Source: Paraburkholderia eburnea (GTDB lineage: Bacteria > Pseudomonadota > Gammaproteobacteria > Burkholderiales > Burkholderiaceae). From it: a stretch of 64,000 nucleotides of DNA. Below are positions 45,412 through 54,222 of the stretch, one piece after another. Position 1 is the stretch's first letter; the number at the start of each line of letters is the position of its first letter. Made by a program: the position numbers and the translations under genes. Location of the stretch: NCBI RefSeq assembly GCF_002917095.1, contig NZ_PQGA01000009.1, positions 62,001 to 126,000 on the forward strand. The letters are read 5' to 3'. The notes under the pieces are model-generated. The model was not told the DNA's origin. It saw only the letters and a list, made by a program, of their open reading frames with translations, and made no database searches.

Positions 45412-46869
45412 ATGTATTCGATCTTGCCCGCGTTCGTATCCGCCTTATTTCTGGGATTTGGCGTGTACGTGCTCCTGACGGAAGGCGTGTCGCGCCTTTC
45501 GGTGCCGTTTGCATTGATGTGCGCGACCACCTTCGTCTGGCAGGGCACCTGGGCGTTCCTGTTCCAGACCGCCGACACCGAACTGGCCGATATCCTCGTC
45601 AAGTTCGGCTATCTGTTCATCCTGTTCCTGCCCACGACCTACTACCACTTCAATATCGAAGTCTCCGCGCGGCGCGGCGAACGGCCCTTTCTGCTGGCCT
45701 CCTATGGTTTGAGCGTGGTGCTCGCCATGTTGCTGATCGTGAGCGACGAGGTGGTGGCCGGTTACGGCACGTTCTTCTTCGGCAAATATCCGCATGCGGG
45801 CCTGCTGCATCCCGTGCACGTCGCGCAGACCGTGCTGCTCGCCCTGCGCAGCGGCTGGCTGCTGTTCGTCGCGCGCGGCCAGACCCAGGCGCACGACCGC
45901 CGCCGGCTGCTCGATCTGTGCCTGCTGAGTCTCGCGATTTACGGCGTGGCCGCGAGCGACTACGCGGTGAACTATGGCGTCGCGTTCTATCCCGTGGGCG
46001 CCGTGTTCATCGCCGTGAGTCTGGGGATTCTCGCCGTCACCATCGTGCGTTATGGCCTGATGCGCCCGTATCTGATCGCGGCGACCGTCGCGCACGAAGT
46101 CGCCACGCCGCTCGCCGCCATCGGCATGCACGCCGAGGAAATCGGCAATGTGCTGCCCGAACTCATGCGCGGCTATCAGCTTGCGGTCCAGCATCAGCTT
46201 TGCGTGGACGGTCTGTATCCGGGCCAGTCGGAGCGCCTGTCGTCGCTGGCCACGTCGATCCGCCGTCAGGTCGACAGCACCAGTACCGTGGTCGAGATGT
46301 CGCTCGCGTCGTTTACGCTCGACCGGCTCGACCGGCGCAGCTTCGAGGCTTATCCGATCCGCTCCTGCGTGAACGCGGCGCTGGAGCGCTTTCCGTTTCG
46401 CGCCGGCGAACGCGAACTCGTGCGCGTGCAGCCGATCGACCCGCAACGGTGTTTTTCGGGTTCGGATTCGCTGGTGGTCTTCGTGCTCTTCAACCTGCTC
46501 AAGAACGCGCTGTATGCGATCCACGCGGGCGGCGGGGGGCGGGTGGAAATCGATACGGCGAGCGAGGGCGGCTATTGCGTGCTGCGTTTCACCGACACGG
46601 GGCCGGGCATCTCCGCCGAGGTGCTGCCGCGTATCTTCGAGCCGTTCTATTCGACCAAATCGCACGGCAAGGGCTCGGGCATGGGGCTGGCGTTCTGCCG
46701 CCGCGTGGCCGATGCGCTCGGTGGCGCGATTGACTGCGAGTCGGTCCCGGACGTGGCCACGACTTTCACGCTTTATTTGCCGGAACCGGGTTCCGCGGCG
46801 GATCGCGCGTTGCATGATGGGCCGGGCAAGCCCCGCCGGTGGACGGCGGGGCAGGATTACGCGGGTTGA
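45412..46869 (+). CDS. sensor histidine kinase with 7TM N-terminus (CqsS/LqsS/PhcS-like core)
   Basis: A 485-residue kinase. Seven hydrophobic segments fill residues 1-215, resembling the HisKA_7TM sensory region (FALMCATTFVWQGTWAFLF), suited to a lipophilic ligand. The phospho-acceptor is His228 in TVAHEVATPLAAIGMH; the N-box is FNLLKNAL; the G-boxes are DTGPGIS and GSGMGLAFCRRVADALGG. The last block, with a Cys in the lid and GGAIDC, is a feature I associate with CqsS/LqsS/PhcS kinases. There is no receiver domain, so the phosphate is likely passed to the response regulator at 48010. A minus-strand enediyne-type thioesterase gene lies between them. Confidence 0.85.
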   Translation: MYSILPAFVSALFLGFGVYVLLTEGVSRLSVPFALMCATTFVWQGTWAFLFQTADTELADILVKFGYLFILFLPTTYYHFNIEVSARRGERPFLLASYGLSVVLAMLLIVSDEVVAGYGTFFFGKYPHAGLLHPVHVAQTVLLALRSGWLLFVARGQTQAHDRRRLLDLCLLSLAIYGVAASDYAVNYGVAFYPVGAVFIAVSLGILAVTIVRYGLMRPYLIAATVAHEVATPLAAIGMHAEEIGNVLPELMRGYQLAVQHQLCVDGLYPGQSERLSSLATSIRRQVDSTSTVVEMSLASFTLDRLDRRSFEAYPIRSCVNAALERFPFRAGERELVRVQPIDPQRCFSGSDSLVVFVLFNLLKNALYAIHAGGGGRVEIDTASEGGYCVLRFTDTGPGISAEVLPRIFEPFYSTKSHGKGSGMGLAFCRRVADALGGAIDCESVPDVATTFTLYLPEPGSAADRALHDGPGKPRRWTAGQDYAG

Positions 46870-47087
46870 AGCGGTATGGTGTTGGGCGCGACGAGCCGGG
46901 CGGGCGGTGCGGTTGACCGGTGCGGCGGAATCGGGAAACCGCAGCGCGCCCACCCGGGCTTCGGCCCTCGGTTAATCGCTATTGGCAACCCGAATCACGA
47001 GCCGCAGTTACGCACCGTCGGCGTTGAACAGGCGCCGGGGTTCGTCCCCAAGGTTCGCGTTTCGATCGACGTCCACGCCTGGTCGCT

Positions 47088-47588
47088 TTAGACCGCGGCG
47101 GAAGTGGGCAGCACGATTTCGTATTCCTTGACGCGCTCGATGATTCCCGGCGGGAAACGGCGAATCCGCTTATCGGTTCCGGCAAAGAGAATCTGCTGGT
47201 AGCCGAGCGAAACGGGCCGCCCGTCCACGCAAAAACGGAACACGAGATAAGCGGAGCACTGCCGCACCTGGAAGGTGTTCATGTAGCAATCGACGCGCTG
47301 GAACGGAAACGTCTCTTGCACATACTCCTGGTGCGCGCGCTTCGTGACGAAGACGCCGCCCGCCGCGAGCAGATTGTTGTGGATGCATTCGTGGAACCAG
47401 CGCTCGCGGCAAATGCCCTGCCACTCGAAATAGCGGGCGAAGTAGGTGTTCATGAAGGCATTCGAGTCCTTGAGGTAAATGTCGATGACATGGTGGAAGG
47501 TTTTGGCGGGCGTGGCTGCCATGATTTCGTCGGAAAAGCCGTTGGCGCCACGGGAGAGCACTGCGGGGATGGATTCACGTGCGTTCAT
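47088..47588 (-). CDS. hot-dog-fold thioesterase, enediyne CalE7/SgcE10-like
   Basis: A 166-residue product from ATG 47588 (GGAG ten bases upstream); the frame extends further upstream without support. It is a single hot-dog domain. YLKDSNAFMNTYFARYFEWQGICRERWF (about residues 38-65) aligns with the 4HBT core helix, with Asp41 at the usual catalytic position and the usual YHANY His replaced (YFARYF). The WQGxCRE signature (residues 56-62) is what I associate with the enediyne thioesterases CalE7, SgcE10 and DynE7, which release beta-keto polyenes from a carrier protein and so form methyl ketones. No polyketide synthase is near. Instead it is wedged between a sensor kinase and a response regulator, which suggests it makes or destroys an acyl-derived signal. 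Confidence 0.75.
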   Translation of the reverse strand: MNARESIPAVLSRGANGFSDEIMAATPAKTFHHVIDIYLKDSNAFMNTYFARYFEWQGICRERWFHECIHNNLLAAGGVFVTKRAHQEYVQETFPFQRVDCYMNTFQVRQCSAYLVFRFCVDGRPVSLGYQQILFAGTDKRIRRFPPGIIERVKEYEIVLPTSAAV

Positions 47589-47597
47589 TGAATGAAC
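47583..47597. promoter_or_regulatory. palindrome over the thioesterase start codon
   Basis: GTTCATT and AATGAAC flank a single base, forming a perfect 7-bp inverted repeat that contains the start codon (47586-47588). As mRNA it could hide the start site; as DNA it could bind a repressor. Confidence 0.4.
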
Positions 47598-47628
47598 TCC
47601 AGATGAAAATGGCCGCCTGCGGGGCCGC

Positions 47629-47654
47629 GCATGTCTTCGTGGGTGAAGACATGC
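47629..47654. promoter_or_regulatory. perfect 10-bp inverted repeat upstream of the thioesterase gene
   Basis: Arms 47629-47638 and 47645-47654 (GCATGTCTTC and GAAGACATGC) are exact complements around a six-base spacer. It lies 41 bases upstream of the thioesterase start codon in the 420-base divergent region shared with the response regulator. It is a candidate operator or 5' UTR hairpin. The rest of 47589-48009 shows no gene. Confidence 0.5.
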
Positions 47655-48009
47655 CCCTAATTCTGGGCGCGTTACCGGGCCGCCAATACCGTGCTTTCTC
47701 ACACAGCAGCCCGCCGCGTGTCCGCAAACGGTTTCGTATGTGCGGAGCATAAAATCCGCGCGGATCCCGCACAGATTTCGGCCGAAACCCGTCCGGATTT
47801 CACCCGTTTGCGCGCCGTACGCCGGAGCTGTCGCCGCATACAACAGCCATGGCGCAACGGTTGCCGAGCCTGGCACGAGGCCGCATAATCTCGCAGCGAT
47901 GGCGTTGCGATGCGGTTTGTGTGAACCCTTGCTGGAACCCGCCAATCAGGTCATTCGGGCCATTCGGGTCAATCGTTTTGCAGGCAGTCGCCAGCACCGA
48001 GGCATATAC

Positions 48010-48972
48010 ATGAGTTCGATCGTCAGGCAGCCGGTTTTCTACCCCGTATCCGTGGTCTTTCTCGACGACAGTGCGGATTTTCTCCACGCACTGCGCGGCC
48101 TTTTCCCGCGTGCGCCCACGCATCACTTCTTCACTTCGCAGGACGAGGCGCGCGCGTTTGTCGAAGCCGCGAGCGAGCGAGGCCCGCGCCATAGCCCCAT
48201 GTCGGGCGCGGCGTGGTCGGAGTTCGAAAAGAAGGGCGGCAATGCGCTCGGCCAAGACGCGCTGGCCAACGCCGCGCGCTTCGAGGACGTGGCGGCCATC
48301 GTGGTGGACTACGACATGCCCGGCCAGGACGGGCTGGAGTTCCTGGCCTCCGTGAAGGATGCCAACTGCACGCGCATCCTGCTCACCGGCACCGCCGACG
48401 AATCCCACGCAGTGGACGCGTTCAACGCGGGGCTGATCCACTTCTATGTCAAGAAGTCGGACCCGGCGATGACGCGCAAGCTGGCGCAGGCGCTGGCCAA
48501 CGCGCAGCAGAAGTTCTGCGCGCAGCATGGCCATATCGGCGTGCATGGGGTGGGCGCGGTCTATGCGGACCGGCGCGTCAACGAGGTGCTGCAGACGCTG
48601 GCGCAGCGCGAGCGCATCGTCGAATATTATTGGCGACCCGAACAGAATGCGGTGCTGACCTTCGACGCGCTCGGTCACGCGGGCGTGTTCCTCGCGTGGG
48701 ATGCGCACGACTGGGATGCGCAATGCGACGTGGTGACCGACGAGGGCGGTCCCGCTGCCTTGCGCGATGAAATGGAAGGGCGCCGCATCATGCCGGTGTT
48801 CTGGCCCAACGAGGCGTACCGGCCGGGCATGGAGCGCGTGGAGTTCGCCGTGCCGCAGGAGGTGCCGGGCTCGCAGGATATCTACACGAGCTGGACACGC
48901 ATCGAAGGCGTCCAGCTGGAGCCGGATTGCGTGACCTACGCGCAGTGGTTGCGCTCGCAACGAACTGCGTGA
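48010..48972 (+). CDS. atypical response regulator (REC with insertion, unknown output domain)
   Basis: A 320-residue product from ATG 48010 behind GAGG. The receiver fold begins SVVFLDDSADFLHAL (acidic pair Asp19-Asp20), then carries an insertion of about 35 residues (roughly 55-90) before the phospho-acceptor Asp100 (IVVDYDMPGQDG). Thr126 (LLTGTAD) and the Lys148-Lys149 pair (FYVKK) complete the site. The C-terminal 150 residues (HIGVHGVGAVYADRRVNEVLQ onward) match no DNA-binding family I know. By layout it recalls PhcQ or LqsR, regulators that sit beside PhcS and LqsS kinases, but this is a suggestion only. It is the likely partner of the kinase at 45412. A terminator follows. Confidence 0.75.
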   Translation: MSSIVRQPVFYPVSVVFLDDSADFLHALRGLFPRAPTHHFFTSQDEARAFVEAASERGPRHSPMSGAAWSEFEKKGGNALGQDALANAARFEDVAAIVVDYDMPGQDGLEFLASVKDANCTRILLTGTADESHAVDAFNAGLIHFYVKKSDPAMTRKLAQALANAQQKFCAQHGHIGVHGVGAVYADRRVNEVLQTLAQRERIVEYYWRPEQNAVLTFDALGHAGVFLAWDAHDWDAQCDVVTDEGGPAALRDEMEGRRIMPVFWPNEAYRPGMERVEFAVPQEVPGSQDIYTSWTRIEGVQLEPDCVTYAQWLRSQRTA

Positions 48973-49000
48973 CGTTGCTGCGAGTTTCCGCGAAGACAAG

Positions 49001-49028
49001 AAAAAGGGCACTTGGCGTGCCCTTTTTT
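49001..49028. terminator. bidirectional rho-independent terminator
   Basis: A-run, GGGCAC stem, short loop, GTGCCC stem, T-run. It lies 28 bases after the response-regulator stop and 10 bases from the stop of the convergent chemoreceptor gene, so it serves both. Confidence 0.85.
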
Positions 49029-49038
49029 CATTGGAACA

Positions 49039-50817
49039 TTAGAACGTTTCCCAGTCCTGATCGCTGCCAGCTGCCGCGAGTGCTGGCGAAGGCGCCTGCA
49101 CAGGTGCCTTCGGCGCAGGCGTGAGAGCGGGCTGGGATGCGAGCTTGCGTGCCGGCGTAGCGCGCTTCTCCGGCCTGAGAGCCGCCGGCCTCGCTGCTTT
49201 TGTCGTCCTCACCGCTTGAGTGGGGCGCGCCGCAGCTTGCACGGGCGCGAGCGCGGCCGGCTGCGAGCCGATCCGGAATACCGACGCCGCATCGCGCAGG
49301 CTGCCCGACTGGGTGGCCATCGACTGCGCCGCCGCCGACGCCTCTTCCACCAGCGCCGCATTCTGCTGCGTCACTTCATCCATTTGCGCGACGGCACGAT
49401 TGACCTGTTCGATGCCGGTGTGCTGCTCCTCGGACGCCGCCGCGATCTCGCCCATCAGATCGGCCACGCGCCGCGCGGATTGCACGACTTCATCGATGGT
49501 CGCGCCCGCTTCGTCGACGAGCTTCGAGCCTTGCGCCACCTGCTCCACCGACTGCCCGATCAGATCCTTGATCTCCTTGGCGGCGCTCGCGCTGCGCTGC
49601 GCGAGCGTGCGCACTTCGCCCGCCACCACCGCGAAGCCGCGACCCTGCTCGCCCGCGCGCGCCGCTTCGACAGCGGCATTGAGCGCGAGAATATTGGTCT
49701 GAAAAGCGATCCCGTCGATCACCCCGATGATCTGCTCCACGCGCTCCGAAGTCTGGGCGATCCCATGCATGGTCGTCACCACACGGCGCACCACTTCGCC
49801 GCCGCGCGCGGCCACATCGGACGCATTGACGGCGAGCGTATTGCCCTGGCGCGCGTTGTCGGTGTTGTGCTTCACGGCGGCCGTGAACTGCTCCATGCTG
49901 GCGGCCGTTTCTTCTAGCGAGGCGGCTTGTTCTTCCGTGCGCGAGGACAGATCGCGATTGCCCGCCGCAATCTGATGCGCGCCCGTCGTGATCGATTCCG
50001 CCGAAGTCTGGATGCTCTGGACCGTGTCGACAAGCTGGAGCTGCATCCGGCTCATGGCGTGCAACAGGCTGCGGTCGTCGCCGGGCGCGACGCGCACCTG
50101 CGCCGTGAGGTCGCCGGAAGCGATGCGCTCGCAGATATCGGCGGCATAGTCGGGCTCGCCGCCCAGGCTCGTGCGGATGCTGCGGATCAGCCAGAACATC
50201 CCGAGCGTGAGCGCCACGCCAACCAGCGCGACCAGCGCCAGATTGCGGATCAACGCGCTGTAGAAGGCATCGTCGATATCGTCCACGTAGACGCCGGTGA
50301 AGATATGCCAGTCCCAGTCGGGCACGACATCGGCGTAGCTGATCTTCCCGACCGGGCTGTTATGACCCGGCTTCGGCCACACATAGGTGCTGACGTGATT
50401 GCCGCCGGGCGACGAGCTTTTCACGATCTCCAGCGCGATATGCGTGCCGTTCGAGTCGACCATGTCCGCCTGGCTCTTGCCTTCGAGTTCGGGCTTGGGC
50501 GGCACCAGCAGTGCGGTGGCGGAACTGTCGTAAATACCGAAATAGCCGCTCTGGTCCGCGCCGTAGCGCAGGCCGCGCAGCGTGGCAATGGCTTGACGCT
50601 TCGCGTCGTCGGTCGCGAGGTGACCTTGCGAGGCCTCCTTCTGATAAAACCCGATCACGCCGAGCGCGGTTTGCGTTTCCTGCGCGAGGGCGCTTTTGCG
50701 ATCCTCAAGCATGCTTGTGCGCGTCATGACCGCATTGGCCACGACCAGCACCACGAGGGCGATCCACAGCAGCGCGACGATGCTCCACGCCTTTTGATTC
50801 AACGACAGTCGCTTCAC
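49039..50817 (-). CDS. methyl-accepting chemotaxis protein with sCache domain and DWETF tail
   Basis: A 592-residue chemoreceptor. I chose the GTG at 50817, which follows GAAGGAAACGAAG and opens KRLSLNQKAWSIV. The membrane helices are near residues 12-32 and 192-212. Between them lies a single Cache-type periplasmic sensor (QSGYFGIYDSSATALL and WDWHIFTGVYVDDID). A HAMP domain follows (IASGDLTAQV), then the signalling domain with the invariant hairpin tip GIIGVIDGIAFQTNILALNAAVEAARAGEQGRGFAVVA. The C-terminus ends DQDWETF, a CheR-binding pentapeptide tether. The ligand is probably a small organic acid. Confidence 0.93.
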   Translation of the reverse strand: MKRLSLNQKAWSIVALLWIALVVLVVANAVMTRTSMLEDRKSALAQETQTALGVIGFYQKEASQGHLATDDAKRQAIATLRGLRYGADQSGYFGIYDSSATALLVPPKPELEGKSQADMVDSNGTHIALEIVKSSSPGGNHVSTYVWPKPGHNSPVGKISYADVVPDWDWHIFTGVYVDDIDDAFYSALIRNLALVALVGVALTLGMFWLIRSIRTSLGGEPDYAADICERIASGDLTAQVRVAPGDDRSLLHAMSRMQLQLVDTVQSIQTSAESITTGAHQIAAGNRDLSSRTEEQAASLEETAASMEQFTAAVKHNTDNARQGNTLAVNASDVAARGGEVVRRVVTTMHGIAQTSERVEQIIGVIDGIAFQTNILALNAAVEAARAGEQGRGFAVVAGEVRTLAQRSASAAKEIKDLIGQSVEQVAQGSKLVDEAGATIDEVVQSARRVADLMGEIAAASEEQHTGIEQVNRAVAQMDEVTQQNAALVEEASAAAQSMATQSGSLRDAASVFRIGSQPAALAPVQAAARPTQAVRTTKAARPAALRPEKRATPARKLASQPALTPAPKAPVQAPSPALAAAGSDQDWETF

Positions 50818-51407
50818 GTTCTTCGTTTCCTTCGAGCCTGGCTGCCGCGCGCGGCAAGCCACGTTTGATGGCGCAAGGCGGTACAGCGCCGCCCTTCCAG
50901 CCCTGTTTACGGCGCGCGACGCGCAGAACTGAAGGTGTGGCGGCGTGATTGGCAGGGTTTTGTTGCTGCGGGCACGAACTATTCGTCAGATGATTATCCG
51001 TCGCTCGTGTCGTGACAGTTGCGTGCGCAACGGATTGCCATACTCGCCGCCGTCATGGAACGGGCGATGGTACGGAGGTTTTGATGGCGCTCGCGCGCGT
51101 CGGGCTTAACGATGAATTTCCAGAAGCGGTCGCCTTCGATGCAGGTAGCTGGCTCGGGTAGTAGGGGAATCGGTGCTGTCTCGACGGCCGTTTTGCTGCT
51201 GCCTGGCGGCTCGCCAGGCACGACGATCTGGCCGCTCTGACATCGCCGACCGTTCTGACCCGGTCGGCCCCTGGGTGAGCCGCGTGCCGGTCGAAGCGCA
51301 GACTTCACGATGTAACGGTCGGTGTGATAGTTTGTCTGACGCAAGTGCGGTGCGCATGGCGCAGCGATGCCTGATCGACGCCTGTGCCGCCGCCAGGAGA
51401 CACACGC
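50818..51407. other. intergenic region before the FRG-domain gene
   Basis: About 590 bases with no gene I can support. It contains a perfect 9-bp hairpin at 51200-51220 (TGCCTGGCG arms) without a T-run. A weak minus-strand frame near 50994-51260 has no start with a ribosome site. Confidence 0.4.
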
Positions 51408-52196
51408 ATGCAGACCACCAGACTCACCGACTGGAACCAGTTCATGGACCTGACGACTCAGCTCGATGGCTGGGCGTTTCGAGGGCAGCAGAATGCCCAA
51501 TGGCGGCTGGAAAGCTCGCTCTCGCGCTACATGCGCGACTACGTCGACGATCACAGCCAATGGCGCGCGCGCGAGGAGCGGGCGATCCGCGTGTTCCGCC
51601 GCAAGGCGCACAACTTTCTTGCCCATCCCGACATTCTCGCCGACGACCTGCGCTGCCTCGCGCTGATGCAGCACCACGGCGCACCCACGCGTCTGCTCGA
51701 TTTCACCAAAAGTCCCTTTGTGGCGGCGTTTTTCGCGCTCGAACGCGCGACGGGCGACGCCGCGGTCTATGCGCTCAACACACCCGCGCTATGGAACAAT
51801 CGCGCGCGCCCCAAAGCTGATCCCACGCTTACGCGCGACGTGATCGACCCGCGCGCGCCCGGTCAATTCGAACATTACTTCTTCTGCAATACGAACGAAA
51901 TTCTCTGGTCGGGCGAGCCGTCCGAAATGGACGACCGGCTGGTGGCGCAATCGGGCACCTTCGTCGTGCCGGGCGTGATCGACAAGCCCTTGCAGGCGAT
52001 CCTGGACGGCTACGATACCAACGAGGAACTACTGCACCAGATCGTGCTGCCCGCGAGTATCCGCATGGACGCGATGAAATGGCTGTACCGGATGAACATC
52101 ACCAATGCGTCGCTGTTTCCGGGGCTGGACGGCCTCGCGCGCTCGATTGCCGTGGAACTGGAAATCGTCTGGTCAGGGATGATGCAGTCGCAGTGA
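51408..52196 (+). CDS. FRG-domain protein
   Basis: A 262-residue product with AGGAGA upstream of ATG 51408. The FRG domain (Pfam PF08867) covers about residues 15-110: the naming motif WAFRGQQNAQWRLESSLSR at the front and LALMQHHGAPTRLLDFTKSPFVAAFFAL further on are textbook. FRG proteins have no firm biochemical role; some lie in phage-defence or toxin contexts. Here it stands alone between a chemoreceptor and a c-di-GMP gene, and no partner is apparent. Confidence 0.88.
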   Translation: MQTTRLTDWNQFMDLTTQLDGWAFRGQQNAQWRLESSLSRYMRDYVDDHSQWRAREERAIRVFRRKAHNFLAHPDILADDLRCLALMQHHGAPTRLLDFTKSPFVAAFFALERATGDAAVYALNTPALWNNRARPKADPTLTRDVIDPRAPGQFEHYFFCNTNEILWSGEPSEMDDRLVAQSGTFVVPGVIDKPLQAILDGYDTNEELLHQIVLPASIRMDAMKWLYRMNITNASLFPGLDGLARSIAVELEIVWSGMMQSQ

Positions 52197-52244
52197 CGGG
52201 GCGCAATTGTGTGTCGCCGGACCTTGATCCGGCACGGCGTGCGC

Positions 52245-54002
52245 TCAGGCCTCGCAGGTCCGGTCTGTCAGCAGACACGGCACCGGCGCGATCAGCGTGC
52301 GTAAGGTCTGCAGCGAAACCGGCCTCGAAAACCAGAACCCTCGTGCCTCGTCGCAGCCCAGTTCGCGCAGGCGCTGGGCCTGCGCGGCAGTCTCGATGCC
52401 CTCGGCCGTCACCTTCAGTTCCAGCGCATGCGCCATCGAAATGATCGCGCCCACCAGCGCTTCGCTGCGCGGGTCCGTCGCCATCTTCGCCACGAAGGAA
52501 CGGTCGATCTTGAGTCGGCTCAGCGGCAGGCTCGCGAGCCACGCCAGATTCGAATAACCCGTGCCGAAATCGTCCACCGCCACCTCGATACCGAGCGCGC
52601 GTAGCGCGTGCAGCGTATGCACGGTGCGGCCCGCATCGGCGAACAGCATGCTTTCGGTGATTTCGATTTCAAGCTGATCGGGCGCGAGCGCGGCGCGCTC
52701 CAGAGCCACCTCGACCTGCGCGGCGAACTGCGGGTTGACGAACTGCTGCGGCGAGACGTTCACGGCCACCTTCGGCAGCGTGCGCGCGAGGCGCTGCAAT
52801 TGCCCGGTCTCCCGGCACGCGGTCGCCATGACCCATGCGCCGATGGTATCGATCAGCGCGGCTTCTTCCGCAATCGGGATGAATTCGCCGGGACTCACCA
52901 GCCCATGCACGGGATGACGCCAGCGCAGCAGGGCTTCGGACTGGTTGATCGCGCCGGTCTGCAAAGACACGCGCGGCTGATAAACCAGAAACAGCTCGCG
53001 CGCGTCGATCGCATGACGCAGCGCGTTTTCCAGCATCAGATGCCGGGTGGCGCGTTGCTCCTGCGCGCGCACGAAACGGCACACCTGGCCGCGTCCGGCG
53101 CGGCGCGCCTCGGATACGGCCACGCCCGCGCGGCGCACGAGTATGGCGGCGTCGTCGCCATCGTCGGGATAGCGCGCGGTGCCGATGTTCAGACCGACCT
53201 TCGCGCCGCGATTTCCATGCGCGCTCGCGTCGCGCGGTGCCGGAGTCTGCGCCAGCGCGCGTTCGTCGCCTTGGGCGAAGGTTTCGATTAGCGCCTCGGC
53301 CACTTCCGTGGCGTCGTCGCCGCGGCCCGGCAACGCCAGCACGAACTGGTCGCCGCCGATGAAACCCATCGGCACGTCGCCGCATTGCGCATGCGCCAGC
53401 CGGCGCAGCCGCGCGCCGGCATATTCGAGCGCGAGATCCGCGCCTTCGGGGCCGAGCGCTTCGCGCGTTTTCTGCAGATCGTCGAGTTCGATCACGAGCA
53501 CGGTGAGCGGCTCGCCGCTGCGGCGGCTGCGCGCGAGCGAGAGGTCGAGCCGTTCGAGGAACAACTCGCGATTGGGCAGACGCGTCGCGCTGTCGTGATG
53601 GGAGACGTACCAGAGCCGCGCCTCGGCGTGCGCGTGGCGCGTGGTGTCGACGGCAATGCCGACATAGTGCCCCGCGTAGTGCGCCTCCAGCATGCCCGTG
53701 AGCGGCGCCATGGCGAGCGAGACCGGCACGCGCGTGCCGTTGCGCCGCACATAGGCCCACTCGCCGCGAAACTGCGCGAGAGCGCAGGCGCTGGTGGGCG
53801 GCAGCGGCCCGACGCGCCGTACCAGTTCGGCGGGATCGTGCAGCGCGAGGAATGTGCGCTGGCCGATCAGGTCCTGCTCGCAGTAGCCCGTCAACTGTTC
53901 ATAGGCCGCATTGACGCGCGCGAAGACGCCGTCGGGACGGCACAGGAAGGCGCCAAACGGCGCGGCGAGAAAGGCCGATTCATAGACGCTGGGCGTGTTC
54001 AT
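52245..54002 (-). CDS. PAS-GGDEF-EAL cyclic-di-GMP protein with degenerate GGDQF
   Basis: A 585-residue soluble protein. The PAS domain is at about residues 8-120; a GGDEF domain at about 125-310 carries GGDQF instead of GG(D/E)EF; and the EAL domain at about 325-570 has SEALLRW, EITES, DDFGTGYSN and KIDRSFV. The altered GGDEF probably makes that domain regulatory (GTP-binding) or inactive, and the EAL domain should degrade c-di-GMP. No membrane segment is seen, so it senses a cytoplasmic signal through PAS. Confidence 0.9.
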   Translation of the reverse strand: MNTPSVYESAFLAAPFGAFLCRPDGVFARVNAAYEQLTGYCEQDLIGQRTFLALHDPAELVRRVGPLPPTSACALAQFRGEWAYVRRNGTRVPVSLAMAPLTGMLEAHYAGHYVGIAVDTTRHAHAEARLWYVSHHDSATRLPNRELFLERLDLSLARSRRSGEPLTVLVIELDDLQKTREALGPEGADLALEYAGARLRRLAHAQCGDVPMGFIGGDQFVLALPGRGDDATEVAEALIETFAQGDERALAQTPAPRDASAHGNRGAKVGLNIGTARYPDDGDDAAILVRRAGVAVSEARRAGRGQVCRFVRAQEQRATRHLMLENALRHAIDARELFLVYQPRVSLQTGAINQSEALLRWRHPVHGLVSPGEFIPIAEEAALIDTIGAWVMATACRETGQLQRLARTLPKVAVNVSPQQFVNPQFAAQVEVALERAALAPDQLEIEITESMLFADAGRTVHTLHALRALGIEVAVDDFGTGYSNLAWLASLPLSRLKIDRSFVAKMATDPRSEALVGAIISMAHALELKVTAEGIETAAQAQRLRELGCDEARGFWFSRPVSLQTLRTLIAPVPCLLTDRTCEA

Positions 54003-54222
54003 CGAAGTCCTGTGCGCGTGGCATGGCGAAGCCGCGCGCCGCCGGGCGTAACGGCGCGTCCCGCCTTGTCGTTATACGCAGCGACGAAGCAGGAGCCATG
54101 CCATATCCGATGCGCACGCAACGGACCTGCAAGCCGACGTAAGCCGGCGTGGGTTACGTAACGTGCGCCATGCTCGACGCACGCGCGTTACGTTACGCGC
54201 CGGAGCGCCTTTCCTGCTGGGC

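Noticed and set aside
51200..51220. Hairpin as a terminator
   Set aside because: No T-run follows on either strand; a bare palindrome only.
50994..51260. Minus-strand hypothetical gene
   Set aside because: No start codon with a ribosome site and no family similarity.
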